DNA of 64,000 nt, from the NCBI RefSeq assembly GCF_000429225.1, contig NZ_AUBL01000003.1, forward strand, positions 1-64,000, in the 5' to 3' direction. The position numbers were made by a program, and so were the translations under genes. The notes below the pieces were generated by a model. That model searched no databases. It had not been told where the DNA came from and saw nothing but the letters and a program-made list of their open reading frames with translations. Shown here piece after piece: positions 9,001 through 16,159 of the stretch. This DNA comes from Actinomyces dentalis DSM 19115 (GTDB taxonomy: Bacteria; Actinomycetota; Actinomycetes; Actinomycetales; Actinomycetaceae). Position 1 is the stretch's first letter, and each line of letters starts with the position of its first letter.

Positions 9001-9560
9001 TGTTCGAGCAGGTTCTGACGGACCGCGAACAGGCTCTGGGCACCATGCATCCTCTCACCATTATCTCGCGCGGCAATCTCGCGGGCGCCTACGGGGACGC
9101 GGGCGAGCTCGCCCTGGCCGCCGATATGTTCGAGCAGACCCTGGTTGACAGTCAGCGCGTTCTGGGACCCAACCACCCGCACACCCTCACCTCGCGCAAT
9201 AACCTCGCCAGCACCTGTCTCGCGATGGGGAGGTTCGACCGGGCCATCGACCTGTTCGAGCAGAATCTCGCCGAGAGCCAGATACTCCTGGGACCCGACC
9301 ACCCGCACGCCATAGCCTCCCGGGGAAATCTCGCCGCGGCTCATCGCGATGCGGGCAGGCTCGACGAGGCCATCGACCTGTACGAGCGGACCCTGGCCGA
9401 CTGCGAACGGGTCCTCGGCCCCAAGCACCCCCAGACCGAGCTCTTCAGGAATAGGCTCGCCGCCGCCTACTGGGCCGCCGAGCGCTCCGAGGACGCCAGG
9501 GCCCTGCTGGGCCCTCTGCCCGATATCGATGGCACAGGTGCGGACCGGACCGGCGACTGA
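6063..9560 (+). CDS. STAND-type NTPase with 14 C-terminal tetratricopeptide repeats
   Basis: A 1165-residue protein. Residues 1-135 form a helical N-terminal domain shared with the next two genes (it begins with the shared PLGTRLA). A STAND/NB-ARC-like NTPase follows, with Walker A GAAGSGKS at 183-190, Walker B LIVLDDFD near 260-267 and a GDLPLAVSQA (GxP-type) motif near 337. A winged-helix-like segment containing LNALIESSVCRL lies near 440. From about residue 570 there are 14 TPR units of 42 residues, each ending LGPDHPxT. STAND proteins act as signal-sensing switches: TPRs sense a ligand and the NTPase drives oligomerisation of an effector. No known toxic effector domain is visible, so the N-terminal domain may recruit one. 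Its closest logical partner here is the CHAT gene, but they are 5 kb apart and linkage is only inferred. Confidence 0.85.
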   Translation: MVALSLIPLGTRLAEFVLQAPVVMAVPSADALGEEVASRLEAGVTDARRRCEEQGVDAVLLRGAATEVEILLAEVVADDDAVGALAREPGHFEETLRERARDRRRDVEAAVEPFFDALVGAVCGEFARLVPESACPRRGDPTRPRIRFGSRPAEDPGFVVRREQARLFDAVFSEAAPRTVLTGAAGSGKSQLATAVAARCEAEGWPLVAWISAESRGALVSGLSGLGRRLGVDGGRQHSPEDSARRCLEALASAERADRLIVLDDFDSPDDLTDLIPRGEGLRVLAATRRTDWDQDRLAHIRVGGFEREQSIGMLLDRTNQTDREAADAIAETLGDLPLAVSQAAATIKRGRYGLEDYLEQLEKGSSRPRRHRPEGDCSEAIGTALRLDFQSAFEWIGSRSPRQAMITRYNLGILALLAASGIPRRWMEGADEGSSDAREALNALIESSVCRLSEDGTRVMLPRLQVQVIHEDWENDPVQRERTEREAVGLLNVADFFYIQKSQGEVRLREVLDLVDQLRATAEQNYSKNLFANPRIGDAITAVLQCTAELGIPQASLLLSGAVERLSDSLGSDHPEVVLRARTSLAYAYRDTERLDEAIDLYERALADSARDLGPDHPRTLAVRDALAGVYRETGELDRAIPLYERSLADRLRILGADNLDTLRSRNNLAYVYQTAGRLDQAIDLFTQNLAEHERLLGPDHALTLSALRNLANACQEAGRIDEATPLFERVLTDSIRILGPDDPGTFISRNNLAGAYQGSGRINKAIPLFQQNLTDSARALGPDHHDTVVFRNNLANAYAIAGKLDRAIPLFEQILNDHERSLGPDHPHTLASRGNLADAYREAGRLESAIDLFTKNLAYHEQILGPENPNTLSSRNNLAGSYKDAGRLEKSIELFERVLTDRERILGPDHPDTLASRSNLAGAYQEAGRIDEAIPLFERVLTDCECSLGTADPHTLAARNNLAGAYLKSGKLDQALLLFEQVLTDREQALGTMHPLTIISRGNLAGAYGDAGELALAADMFEQTLVDSQRVLGPNHPHTLTSRNNLASTCLAMGRFDRAIDLFEQNLAESQILLGPDHPHAIASRGNLAAAHRDAGRLDEAIDLYERTLADCERVLGPKHPQTELFRNRLAAAYWAAERSEDARALLGPLPDIDGTGADRTGD

Positions 9561-9644
9561 ACGGGGCGCGGGCCGGACCGGCGACCGAGCGGGCGCGGGC
9601 CGAGCTTACGGCCGGTACGAATGCAGGCATCGGTGCTCCGGCCT

Positions 9645-9661
9645 GACGGCGGGGCGCCGTC
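9645..9661 (+). terminator. Hairpin between TPR genes 1 and 2
   Basis: A 7-bp stem (GACGGCG / CGCCGTC) with a GGG loop is followed by a pyrimidine-rich GTCCTTCCTT. It separates gene 1 from the gene 2 promoter. A diverged copy sits at 12439-12455. Confidence 0.45.
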
Positions 9662-9689
9662 GTCCTTCCTTCACCGGCGGGTCGACTTG

Positions 9690-9701
9690 TAGACTCCCGG
9701 C
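9690..9701 (+). promoter_or_regulatory. Leaderless -10 (TAGACT) of TPR gene 2
   Basis: TAGACT 9690-9695 is followed by CCCGGC and ATG 9702. The preceding 25 bases, including TTCACCGGCGGGT, are conserved before gene 3. Confidence 0.55.
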
Positions 9702-12332
9702 ATGACCACCTTCTCCCTGGTCCCGCTCGGCACTCGTCTGGCCGCGCTCCTGCTGCGCGCCTCGGTCATGACAACCACCCCGCTCCCGCCGTCGGACGAT
9801 GCGACGGCCGCCCCGCCCGCCGACAGCGCGGCTGCGCCAGTCGAGGAGGTCCACGTCGACTGGCGCGACATCGCTGCTCTCAGGAAGCGGGGCGATGAGG
9901 CGGCCGAGGTCCTCGGCGGGCGGATCGCCTTCCATCTGGAGGCCGGGGTCGCAGATGTTCGGCGCCGGTGCGAGGAGCGGGGCGTCGACGCCGGTCTGCT
10001 GCGGGGCGCGGTGACCGAGGCCGAGCTCCTCCTGGGCGAGTTCGCGGCTGACGACGCCGTCGTCCTGACCATTGCGCGCGAGCCCGACCGCGTCGAGCAG
10101 GTCGTCCGCAGGCGCGCCCAGAAGCACCGCCAGAACACGGGAGCAGGGGCCGAGCCCTTCTTCGACGCCCTCGTGCGGGCCATCATCGGGGAGATCACCC
10201 GTCTGGCGGGAGTCGGAGGCTCCCGACAAGAGGCCGCCGACGGCGTTGCACCGGCCTTCCAGAGCGTGCTCGAACAGATCAGGAGTCGGAGCCCGCGTCA
10301 GGCGGTGATCGCGCGCTGCCAGCTCGAAACTCTCGCCCTGCTCGCCGCCTCCGGTGTCCCCGCGCGCTGGCTGGAGTTCGCAGATGAGGGATCCGACGAC
10401 GCCCGCGAGGCCCTGAACGCACTTATCGAGTCCTCGGTCTGCCGACTCTCCAAGGACAGCTCGACAGTCGGACTGCACCCGCTTCAAGGGCTGATGATTC
10501 GGGAGTCCTGGGAGGCCGAACCAGCGCATCGGGAGCGGATCGAGAAAGAGGCGGTCGGGCTCCTGGATATGGTGAACACGGTATTCATTCGGGAATCACA
10601 GGGGGAGAATCGACGACGAGAGGTACTCGATCTCGCAGACCAGTTGCGAGAGATTGCCGATCAGGACTACTCAAGAAGCCTGTTCGCCGACCCGCGCACC
10701 GGAAAGATCCTCGCAGCCGGTTTGCTGTACGTCATGGAACTCGAGGGAATCGAGTCCGCTATATCCCTGTCCAACGCGGTGGATAATCTTGTCCGCTCCC
10801 TGGGCCCCGACAATTCCTATACCCTGATTTCGCGCAATAACCTCGCGTGCGCCTACCGGGATGCGGGCAGGCTCGACGAGGCCATCGACCTGTTCGAGCA
10901 GGTTCTCGCCGGCCGACTCCGGGTCTTGGATCCTGATCACCTCGACATCCTGGCCTCTCGGAACAATCTCGCCGCCGCCTACGAGTTGGCGGAGAGACTC
11001 GACGACGCCATTCCCCTGTTCGAGCAGAACCTCACTGACTGCGAACGCATTCTGGGATCCGATCATCTCGACACCCTGGCCTCTCGGAACAATCTCGCGG
11101 GCGTCTACAAGTCCGCGGGCAGGCTCGACGAGGCCATCGACCTGTATGAGCGGACTCTGGCCGACCAGTCGCGCATCCTGGGACCCGACCACCCCGACAC
11201 CCTCTCCTCCCGGGGAAATCTCGCCGCCGCCTACGAGTCCGCGGGCAGGCTCGACGAGGCCATCGACCTGCTTGAACAGAACCTGAGCGACCGGCTGCGC
11301 ATCCTGGGACCCGACCACCCCGACACCCTGACCGCCCGCAATAACCTCGCCTCCGCCTACAAATCCGCGGGCGGGCTCGACAAGGCCATCAACCTGCTCG
11401 AGCAGAATCTGACGGACCATGAACGGATCCTCGGGCCCGACCACCCCCGCACCCTCATCTCTCGCAATAACCTGGCAGGATCTTACCGGGATGCGGGCAG
11501 GCTCGACGAGGCCATCGACCTGTACGAGCGGAACCTCGACGACGGTCTGCGCATCCTCGGCCCCGACCACTCCTATATCTTCAGTTCCCGAAACAATCTC
11601 GCCGGCGCCTACGAGTCCGCGGGCAGGCTCGACAAGGCCGTCCCACTGTTCGAGCGGACTCTGGCCGACCGTGAGCGCGTCCTGGGGCCCGACCATCCCG
11701 ACACCTTGACCGCCCGCAACAACCTCGCTGGCGCCTACCACGCCGCGGGCAGGCTCGACAAGGCCATCGACCTGCTCGAACAGAGCCTCACTGACCGGGC
11801 TCGTGTCCTTGGCCCCGACCATCCCGACGTCCTGGGGGCCCGCAACAACCTCGCCTCCGCCTACAAATCCGCGGGCAGGCTCGACGAGGCCATCGACCTG
11901 TACGAGCAGAACCTCAAAGACTGCAGGCGCATTCTGAGTCCCGACCACCCCGACGTCTTCCTATTCCGCGATAATCTTGCGGACGCCCGCAGGAAGGCGG
12001 GAGAACTGGACCGGGCCATCGACCTGTACGAGCGGAACCTCGACGACCGCCTGCGCGTCCTGGGGCCCGACCATCCCGACACTCTGGCCTCGCGCAACAA
12101 CCTCGCCCTCGCCTACGAGTCAGCGGGCAGGCTCGACGAGGCCATTGACTTGTACGAACAGAACCTGACCGACTGCGAACGCCTCCTGAGCCCCAATCAC
12201 CCCTACATCGAGATCTTCAGGGACAACCTCGCAGACGCTTATCGCGCCGTCGGACGCGATGAGGACGCCAAGGTCCTGCTGGGTCCTCTGCCCGATATCG
12301 ATGGCACGGGTGCGGACCAGACCGGCGACTGA
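9702..12332 (+). CDS. TPR protein lacking the NTPase domain (paralogue A)
   Basis: An 876-residue paralogue of the preceding STAND protein. The N-terminal domain (about residues 1-170) contains PLGTRLAALLLRA and EPFFDALVRAIIGEI, and is somewhat longer than in gene 1. It passes directly into the winged-helix-like segment (LLAASGVPARWLEFADEG, ALNALIESSVCRL). The region that carries Walker A and B in gene 1 is missing, a loss of about 250 residues. Eleven complete 42-residue TPRs and a final partial unit follow, with very regular RNNLAxAYxSAGRLDEAIDL cores. Without an NTPase it cannot act as a nucleotide-driven switch itself. It could be a decoy, sensor or scaffold that hetero-oligomerises with gene 1 through the shared N-terminal domain; this is inference. 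Confidence 0.85.
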   Translation: MTTFSLVPLGTRLAALLLRASVMTTTPLPPSDDATAAPPADSAAAPVEEVHVDWRDIAALRKRGDEAAEVLGGRIAFHLEAGVADVRRRCEERGVDAGLLRGAVTEAELLLGEFAADDAVVLTIAREPDRVEQVVRRRAQKHRQNTGAGAEPFFDALVRAIIGEITRLAGVGGSRQEAADGVAPAFQSVLEQIRSRSPRQAVIARCQLETLALLAASGVPARWLEFADEGSDDAREALNALIESSVCRLSKDSSTVGLHPLQGLMIRESWEAEPAHRERIEKEAVGLLDMVNTVFIRESQGENRRREVLDLADQLREIADQDYSRSLFADPRTGKILAAGLLYVMELEGIESAISLSNAVDNLVRSLGPDNSYTLISRNNLACAYRDAGRLDEAIDLFEQVLAGRLRVLDPDHLDILASRNNLAAAYELAERLDDAIPLFEQNLTDCERILGSDHLDTLASRNNLAGVYKSAGRLDEAIDLYERTLADQSRILGPDHPDTLSSRGNLAAAYESAGRLDEAIDLLEQNLSDRLRILGPDHPDTLTARNNLASAYKSAGGLDKAINLLEQNLTDHERILGPDHPRTLISRNNLAGSYRDAGRLDEAIDLYERNLDDGLRILGPDHSYIFSSRNNLAGAYESAGRLDKAVPLFERTLADRERVLGPDHPDTLTARNNLAGAYHAAGRLDKAIDLLEQSLTDRARVLGPDHPDVLGARNNLASAYKSAGRLDEAIDLYEQNLKDCRRILSPDHPDVFLFRDNLADARRKAGELDRAIDLYERNLDDRLRVLGPDHPDTLASRNNLALAYESAGRLDEAIDLYEQNLTDCERLLSPNHPYIEIFRDNLADAYRAVGRDEDAKVLLGPLPDIDGTGADQTGD

Positions 12333-12438
12333 ACGGGGCGCGGGCCGGGCCTGCGACTGAGCGGACGCGTCCAGACTCCGGCGACTGAACGGGCCGGGCC
12401 GGCGGCCGGTACGAATGCAGGCATCGGTGCTCCGGTCC

Positions 12439-12455
12439 GACGGCGGGACACCGTC
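12439..12455 (+). terminator. Hairpin between TPR genes 2 and 3
   Basis: A 5-bp stem (GACGG/CCGTC) followed by TTCCTCCTTT. It is the diverged duplicate of the 9645-9661 hairpin. Confidence 0.35.
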
Positions 12456-12484
12456 TTCCTCCTTTCACCGGCGGGTTGGTCTTG

Positions 12485-12496
12485 TAGACTCCCGGC
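12485..12496 (+). promoter_or_regulatory. Leaderless -10 (TAGACT) of TPR gene 3
   Basis: TAGACT 12485-12490, spacer CCCGGC, ATG 12497. The spacer is identical to that before gene 2, so each paralogue keeps its own promoter. Confidence 0.55.
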
Positions 12497-15127
12497 ATGA
12501 CCACCTTCTCCCTGGTCCCGCTCGGCACTCGTCTGGCCGCGCTCCTGCTGCGCGCCTCGGCCATGACAACCACCCCGCCCCCGCCGTCGAATGACGCGAC
12601 GGCCGCCCCGTGCGCCAACGGCGCGGCCGCACCGGTCGGGGCGACGCGCGAGGACTGGCTCGCCGTCGAGAACCTCAGTGGGCGGAGCAATGAGGCGGCC
12701 GAGGTCCTCGGCGGGCGGATCGCCCCGCGTCTGGAGGCCGGGGTCGCGGACGCCCGGCGCCGGTGCAAGGAGCGGGGCGTCGACGCGGGTCGACTGCGGG
12801 GCGCGCTGGCCGAGGCCGAGCTCCTCCTGGGCGAGTTCGCGGCGGACGACGCCGTCACCCTGACCATTGCGCGCGAGCCCGACCGCATCGAGGGGGTCGT
12901 CCGCAGGCGCGCCCAGAAGCACCGCCAGAACGTGGGAGCGGGGGCCGAGCCCTTCTTCGACGCCCTCGTGCGGGCCGTCATCGGGGAGATCACCCGTCCG
13001 GTGGGAGCCGGGGACTCCCGACAAGAGACCGCCGACGCCGCGCAGCCGTCCTTCCAGAGCGTGCTCGAACAGATCAAGAACCGGAGCCCGCGCCAGGCGG
13101 CGATCGCGCACCGCCACCTCTGGATTCTCGCCCTGCTCGCCGCCTCCGGCGTCCCCGCGCGCTGGCTGGAGTTCGCGGATGAGGGATCCGACGACGCCCG
13201 CGAGGCCCTGAACGCACTCATCGAGTCCTCGGTCTGCCGACTCTCCAAGGACGGCTCGAAGGTCGTGCTGCCGCCGTCTCAGGGCGGGGCCGTCCGGCAG
13301 GAGTGGGAAGTCGAACCGGCTTATCGGGAGCGGATCGAGAAAGAGGCGGTCGGGCTCCTGGAGTTGGTGAACACGGTATTCATCCGGAAGACACGAGGAG
13401 AGAACCAGCGACAGGAGGCTCGCGATCTCGTAGACCAGTTGCGGGCGATCGCTGATCAGGACTATTCAAGGGGCCTGTTCGCCGACCCGCGCACCGGAGA
13501 AATCCTCGCAGCCGGTTTGCTGTACGTCATGGAGCTCGAGGGCACCGAGGCCGTTATATCCCTGTCCGACGCAGTGGAGAACCTTGCTCGTGCCCTGGGC
13601 CCCGACAATTCCTACACCCTGATCTCGCGCAATAACCTCGCGTGCGCCTACCGGGATGCGGGCAGACTCGATGAGGCCATCGACCTGTTCGAACAGGTTC
13701 TCGCCGACCGACTTCGTGCCCTGGAGCCGGATCACCTCGATATCTTGGTTTCTCGGAATAATCTTGCGGACGTCTGCAAGTCCGCGGGCAGGCTCAACGA
13801 GGCCATTCCCCTGCTCGAGCAGAACCTCACTGACTGCAAACGCATTCTGGGGCCCGACCACCCCGGCACCCTGACCGCCCAGAACAATCTTGCCGACGCC
13901 TACGAGTCCGCGGGCAGGCTCAACGAGGCCATCGACCTGTATGAGCGGACTCTGGCCGACCAGTCGCGCATCCTGGAACCCGACCACCCCGACGCCCTGA
14001 CCACCCAGAACAACCTTGCCGCCGCCTACAAGTCCGCGGGCAGGCTCGACGAGGCCATCGACCTGCTCGAACAGAACCTGAGCGACCGGCTGCGCGTCCT
14101 GGGCCCCGACCACCCCGGCACCCTCGTTTCACGCAACAGTCTTGCCGACGCCTACAAGTCGGCGGGCAGACTCGAGCAGCCCATTCGCTTACTCGAGCAG
14201 AACCTGACGGACCATGAACGGATCCTCGGACCCGACCACCCCCGCACCCTCATCTCTCGCAACAACCTTGCAGAATCCTACCGGGAGGCGGGCAGGCTCG
14301 ACGAGGCCATCACCCTGCACGAGCGGAATCTCGCCGACCGCCTGCGCATCCTCGGCCCCGATCACCCCTCTATCTTCGGTTCCCGAAGCAACCTCGCCGG
14401 CGCCTACTATGCCGCGGGCAGGCTCAACGAGGCCATCGACCTGTTCGAACAGAGCCTGAGCGACCGGCTGCGCGTCCTGGGCCCCGACCATCCCGACACC
14501 CTGACCGCCCGCAACAACCTCGCCGACGCCTACCGGTCCGCGGGCAGGCTCGACGAGGCCATCGACCTGTACGAACAGAGCCTCAATGACCGGGCTCGTG
14601 TCCTTGGCCCCGACCATCCCGACGTCCTGGGGGCCCGCAACAACCTCGCCTTCGCCTACCGGTCCGCGGGCAGGCTCGACGAGGCCATCGACCTGTACGA
14701 ACGGGTCCTCGCCGACTGCAGGCGCATTCTGAGTCCCGATCATCCCAGCATCTTCCTATTCCGCAATAATCTTGCAGACGCCTACCTGAGGACGGGAGAA
14801 CTGGACCGGACCATCGACCTGTACGAGCAGAACCTGGCCGACCGCGAGCGGGTCCTGGGACCCGGCCACCCCGACACTCTGACCTCTCGCCACAATCTCG
14901 CCACAGCTTACTGGTCCGCGGGCAGGCCCGGGGACGCTATTCTCCTGTTCGAACAGACCCTGGCCGAGGCCCTACGGGCCCTGGGGCCCGACCACTCCGA
15001 CACCAGACTCTTCAGGAAGAAGCTCGCAGACGCTTATCGCGCCGTCGGACGCGATGAGGACGCCAGGGCCCTGCTCGCCCCGCCGTCCGCCTCCGACGGC
15101 GAGAAGGCGGGCCGGCCCGAGGACTGA
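12497..15127 (+). CDS. TPR protein lacking the NTPase domain (paralogue B)
   Basis: An 876-residue tandem duplicate of the preceding gene, equal in length and architecture: N-terminal helical domain, no Walker motifs, winged-helix-like segment (WLEFADEGSDDAREALNALI), eleven full TPRs plus a partial one. Differences concentrate in TPR helix positions facing the concave groove, for example NNLADVCKSAGRLNEA against NNLAAAYELAERLDDA in repeat 2. This is what selection for different ligands would give. The C-terminal tail (PPSASDGEKAGRPED) differs from the GPLPDIDGTGAD tail of the other two. The stop TGA 15125-15127 overlaps the ATG of a hicA remnant. Confidence 0.85.
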   Translation: MTTFSLVPLGTRLAALLLRASAMTTTPPPPSNDATAAPCANGAAAPVGATREDWLAVENLSGRSNEAAEVLGGRIAPRLEAGVADARRRCKERGVDAGRLRGALAEAELLLGEFAADDAVTLTIAREPDRIEGVVRRRAQKHRQNVGAGAEPFFDALVRAVIGEITRPVGAGDSRQETADAAQPSFQSVLEQIKNRSPRQAAIAHRHLWILALLAASGVPARWLEFADEGSDDAREALNALIESSVCRLSKDGSKVVLPPSQGGAVRQEWEVEPAYRERIEKEAVGLLELVNTVFIRKTRGENQRQEARDLVDQLRAIADQDYSRGLFADPRTGEILAAGLLYVMELEGTEAVISLSDAVENLARALGPDNSYTLISRNNLACAYRDAGRLDEAIDLFEQVLADRLRALEPDHLDILVSRNNLADVCKSAGRLNEAIPLLEQNLTDCKRILGPDHPGTLTAQNNLADAYESAGRLNEAIDLYERTLADQSRILEPDHPDALTTQNNLAAAYKSAGRLDEAIDLLEQNLSDRLRVLGPDHPGTLVSRNSLADAYKSAGRLEQPIRLLEQNLTDHERILGPDHPRTLISRNNLAESYREAGRLDEAITLHERNLADRLRILGPDHPSIFGSRSNLAGAYYAAGRLNEAIDLFEQSLSDRLRVLGPDHPDTLTARNNLADAYRSAGRLDEAIDLYEQSLNDRARVLGPDHPDVLGARNNLAFAYRSAGRLDEAIDLYERVLADCRRILSPDHPSIFLFRNNLADAYLRTGELDRTIDLYEQNLADRERVLGPGHPDTLTSRHNLATAYWSAGRPGDAILLFEQTLAEALRALGPDHSDTRLFRKKLADAYRAVGRDEDARALLAPPSASDGEKAGRPED

Positions 15128-15189
15128 TGCGAACCGTCCCGAAAGTCACGCGAGATGCACTGCGCGCCATGGAGAGGAGCAAGGCATGA
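15127..15189 (+). pseudogene. 3' remnant of a hicA toxin gene
   Basis: A 20-codon frame whose PKVTRDALRAMERSKA matches the C-terminus of the intact HicA downstream (PKVTRDALRAIERSKA). Only the last third survives, fused just after the TPR gene 3 stop. The catalytic part with the active-site His is absent, so it cannot be a toxin. It overlaps the following hicB-like start by ATGA, exactly as in the intact pair. Confidence 0.75.
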
Positions 15190-15383
15190 GCGAGACCGTC
15201 ACCGTCACGGCCCGACGCTGGTCCGGAGGTTGGGAGCTGTGGAGCGGAGACGACTGCTGGACCCAGGTCGCCCGCCTCGACCGGGCCCGCCAGCAGGTCG
15301 TCGACTACCTCGACACTGTCGACGAGGACACCGACCACTCCGACTGGACCATCACCGTCGTCCCCGAGACGGCGCCCGCGTGA
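15186..15383 (+). CDS. Truncated HicB-like antitoxin duplicate
   Basis: A 65-residue protein starting at ATG 15186. It matches the first 65 residues of the intact HicB at 15645 (shared segments QVARLDRARQQVVDYLDTVD and EDTDHSDWTIT) but ends in VVPETAPA. It therefore keeps the partial-RNase-H-like HicB fold and lacks the C-terminal helix-turn-helix that the intact copy uses for operator binding. It may still bind HicA as an extra antitoxin, or be decaying. The segment 15140-15383 is a duplicate of 15599-15838, shifted by 459 bp. Confidence 0.65.
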   Translation: MSETVTVTARRWSGGWELWSGDDCWTQVARLDRARQQVVDYLDTVDEDTDHSDWTITVVPETAPA

Positions 15384-15444
15384 AAGACGGCGTCAGCGGG
15401 CTCCGCACGCCGTCGTCCTCACAACCACCGCATATTAACGGTAC

Positions 15445-15456
15445 TAGACTGACGTG
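15445..15456 (+). promoter_or_regulatory. Leaderless -10 (TAGACT) of hicA
   Basis: TAGACT 15445-15450, six bases, then GTG 15457. This is the same geometry and hexamer as the TPR genes, and it favours GTG 15457 over the adjacent GTG 15454 as the start. The upstream CGCATATTAACGGTAC is unusually AT-rich for the window. Confidence 0.55.
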
Positions 15457-15648
15457 GTGACCAAGCCCATGAAGTACCGGGAGCTCGTCCGTCTTCTGAC
15501 CGAGGCCGGCTTCACCCCCCGACGGGGCAAGGGCGACCACGAAGTCTGGCGCAACGGCGCCGTGAGCGTGACCATTACACGGACGCGCGAGGTCTCCCCG
15601 AAAGTCACGCGGGATGCACTGCGCGCCATTGAGAGGAGCAAGGCATGA
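15457..15648 (+). CDS. hicA: HicA-family mRNA-interferase toxin
   Basis: About 63 residues with the HicA double-stranded RNA-binding fold: MKYRELVRLLTEAGFTPRRG, then the conserved GDHEVW containing the active-site His, then VTITRTREVSPKVTRDAL. HicA toxins cleave mRNA and tmRNA and are held inactive by HicB. GTG 15457 is preferred because a TAGACT -10 lies six bases upstream. The stop TGA 15646-15648 overlaps the HicB ATG by ATGA, ensuring translational coupling. Length fits the family (55-80). Its own 3' third also exists as a remnant at 15127. Confidence 0.85.
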   Translation: MTKPMKYRELVRLLTEAGFTPRRGKGDHEVWRNGAVSVTITRTREVSPKVTRDALRAIERSKA

Positions 15649-16013
15649 GCGAGGCCGTCACCGTCACCGCTACCCGCTGGTCCGGCGGTTGGGAGCTCGA
15701 GATCGACGAGAACCACCACACCCAGGTCGCCCGCCTCGACCGCGCCCGCCAGCAGGTCGTCGACTACCTCGACACCGTCGACGAGGACACCGACCACTCC
15801 GACTGGACCATCACCGTCATCCCCGAAGTAGCCTCCCTCGACCGGGTCCACGCGGCCAGGGAGACCGCCGACCGCGCCCGGGCCCTCCAGGAGGAGGCCG
15901 CCACCGCCTGGCGCGAGGCCGCTCTCGCCCTGCGCGCCGAAGGGCTGTCCGTCGCCGACGCCGCCACCATTATGGGCGTCTCCCGCGGCCGCATCTCCCA
16001 GCTCACCGCCTGA
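15645..16013 (+). CDS. hicB: HicB-like antitoxin with C-terminal helix-turn-helix
   Basis: A 122-residue partner of HicA. Residues 1-65 form the HicB-like fold (VTVTATRWSGGWELEI, QVARLDRARQQVVDYL). A helical linker follows (about 66-95). A helix-turn-helix near residues 96-122 (LRAEGLSVADAATIMGVSRG) would bind the promoter for autoregulation. The ATGA overlap with hicA is typical of the pair. The order toxin then antitoxin is normal for hicAB. Because the antitoxin carries the DNA-binding domain, repression of the TAGACT promoter upstream of hicA is expected from family knowledge. Confidence 0.85.
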   Translation: MSEAVTVTATRWSGGWELEIDENHHTQVARLDRARQQVVDYLDTVDEDTDHSDWTITVIPEVASLDRVHAARETADRARALQEEAATAWREAALALRAEGLSVADAATIMGVSRGRISQLTA

Positions 16014-16033
16014 GCCGGCGGCGCGCAGAGTCC

Positions 16034-16058
16034 CCGGCCCCCAAAAAAAGGGGGTCGG
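16034..16058 (+). terminator. Hairpin after hicAB
   Basis: A 9-bp stem with one G-U pair (CCGGCCCCC / GGGGGTCGG) and an A7 loop lies 20 bases after the hicB stop. No U tract follows. Confidence 0.5.
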
Positions 16059-16070
16059 GTGCGGGGTCGC

Positions 16071-16156
16071 ATCCGCGCCCCGCACGGGAGGCTGCGTTGA
16101 CCGGGTCCGCTCCTCTCGGGCCCGGGCGGGATCCGCGCCCCGCATGAGAGGCTGCG
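16071..16156 (+). repeat. Direct repeat, two copies 60 bp apart, before sbcD
   Basis: A 26-base unit (ATCCGCGCCCCGCA followed by a variable two to four bases and GAGGCTGCG) occurs at 16071-16096 and 16131-16156. The second copy supplies the GAGAGG ribosome site for sbcD. The 60-bp offset equals that of the duplication at the end of sbcC. Confidence 0.7.
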
Positions 16157-16159
16157 CCC

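Larger units (their letters stand above)
9562..15127 (+). repeat. Tandem segmental duplication of a 2.8-kb unit (intergenic plus TPR gene)
   Basis: Copy A runs from about 9562 to 12332 and copy B from about 12333 to 15127. Both open with the same GAACGGGGCGCGGGCCGG, contain the same hairpin and TAGACT promoter, and encode 876-residue proteins that align throughout. Starts are 2795 bp apart. The 3' ends of copy A and of TPR gene 1 also share LLGPLPDIDGTGAD, indicating repeated exchange. Confidence 0.75.

Noticed and set aside
7790-15060. CRISPR-like or satellite array suggested by regular 126-bp DNA periodicity
   Set aside because: The period is three times 42 residues and the frame is open throughout: it is the coding signature of tetratricopeptide repeats.
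15054-15383. A 109-residue frame overlapping TPR gene 3 and the short HicB
   Set aside because: Only the part from ATG 15186 matches HicB; the upstream part is a shadow of the TPR gene.
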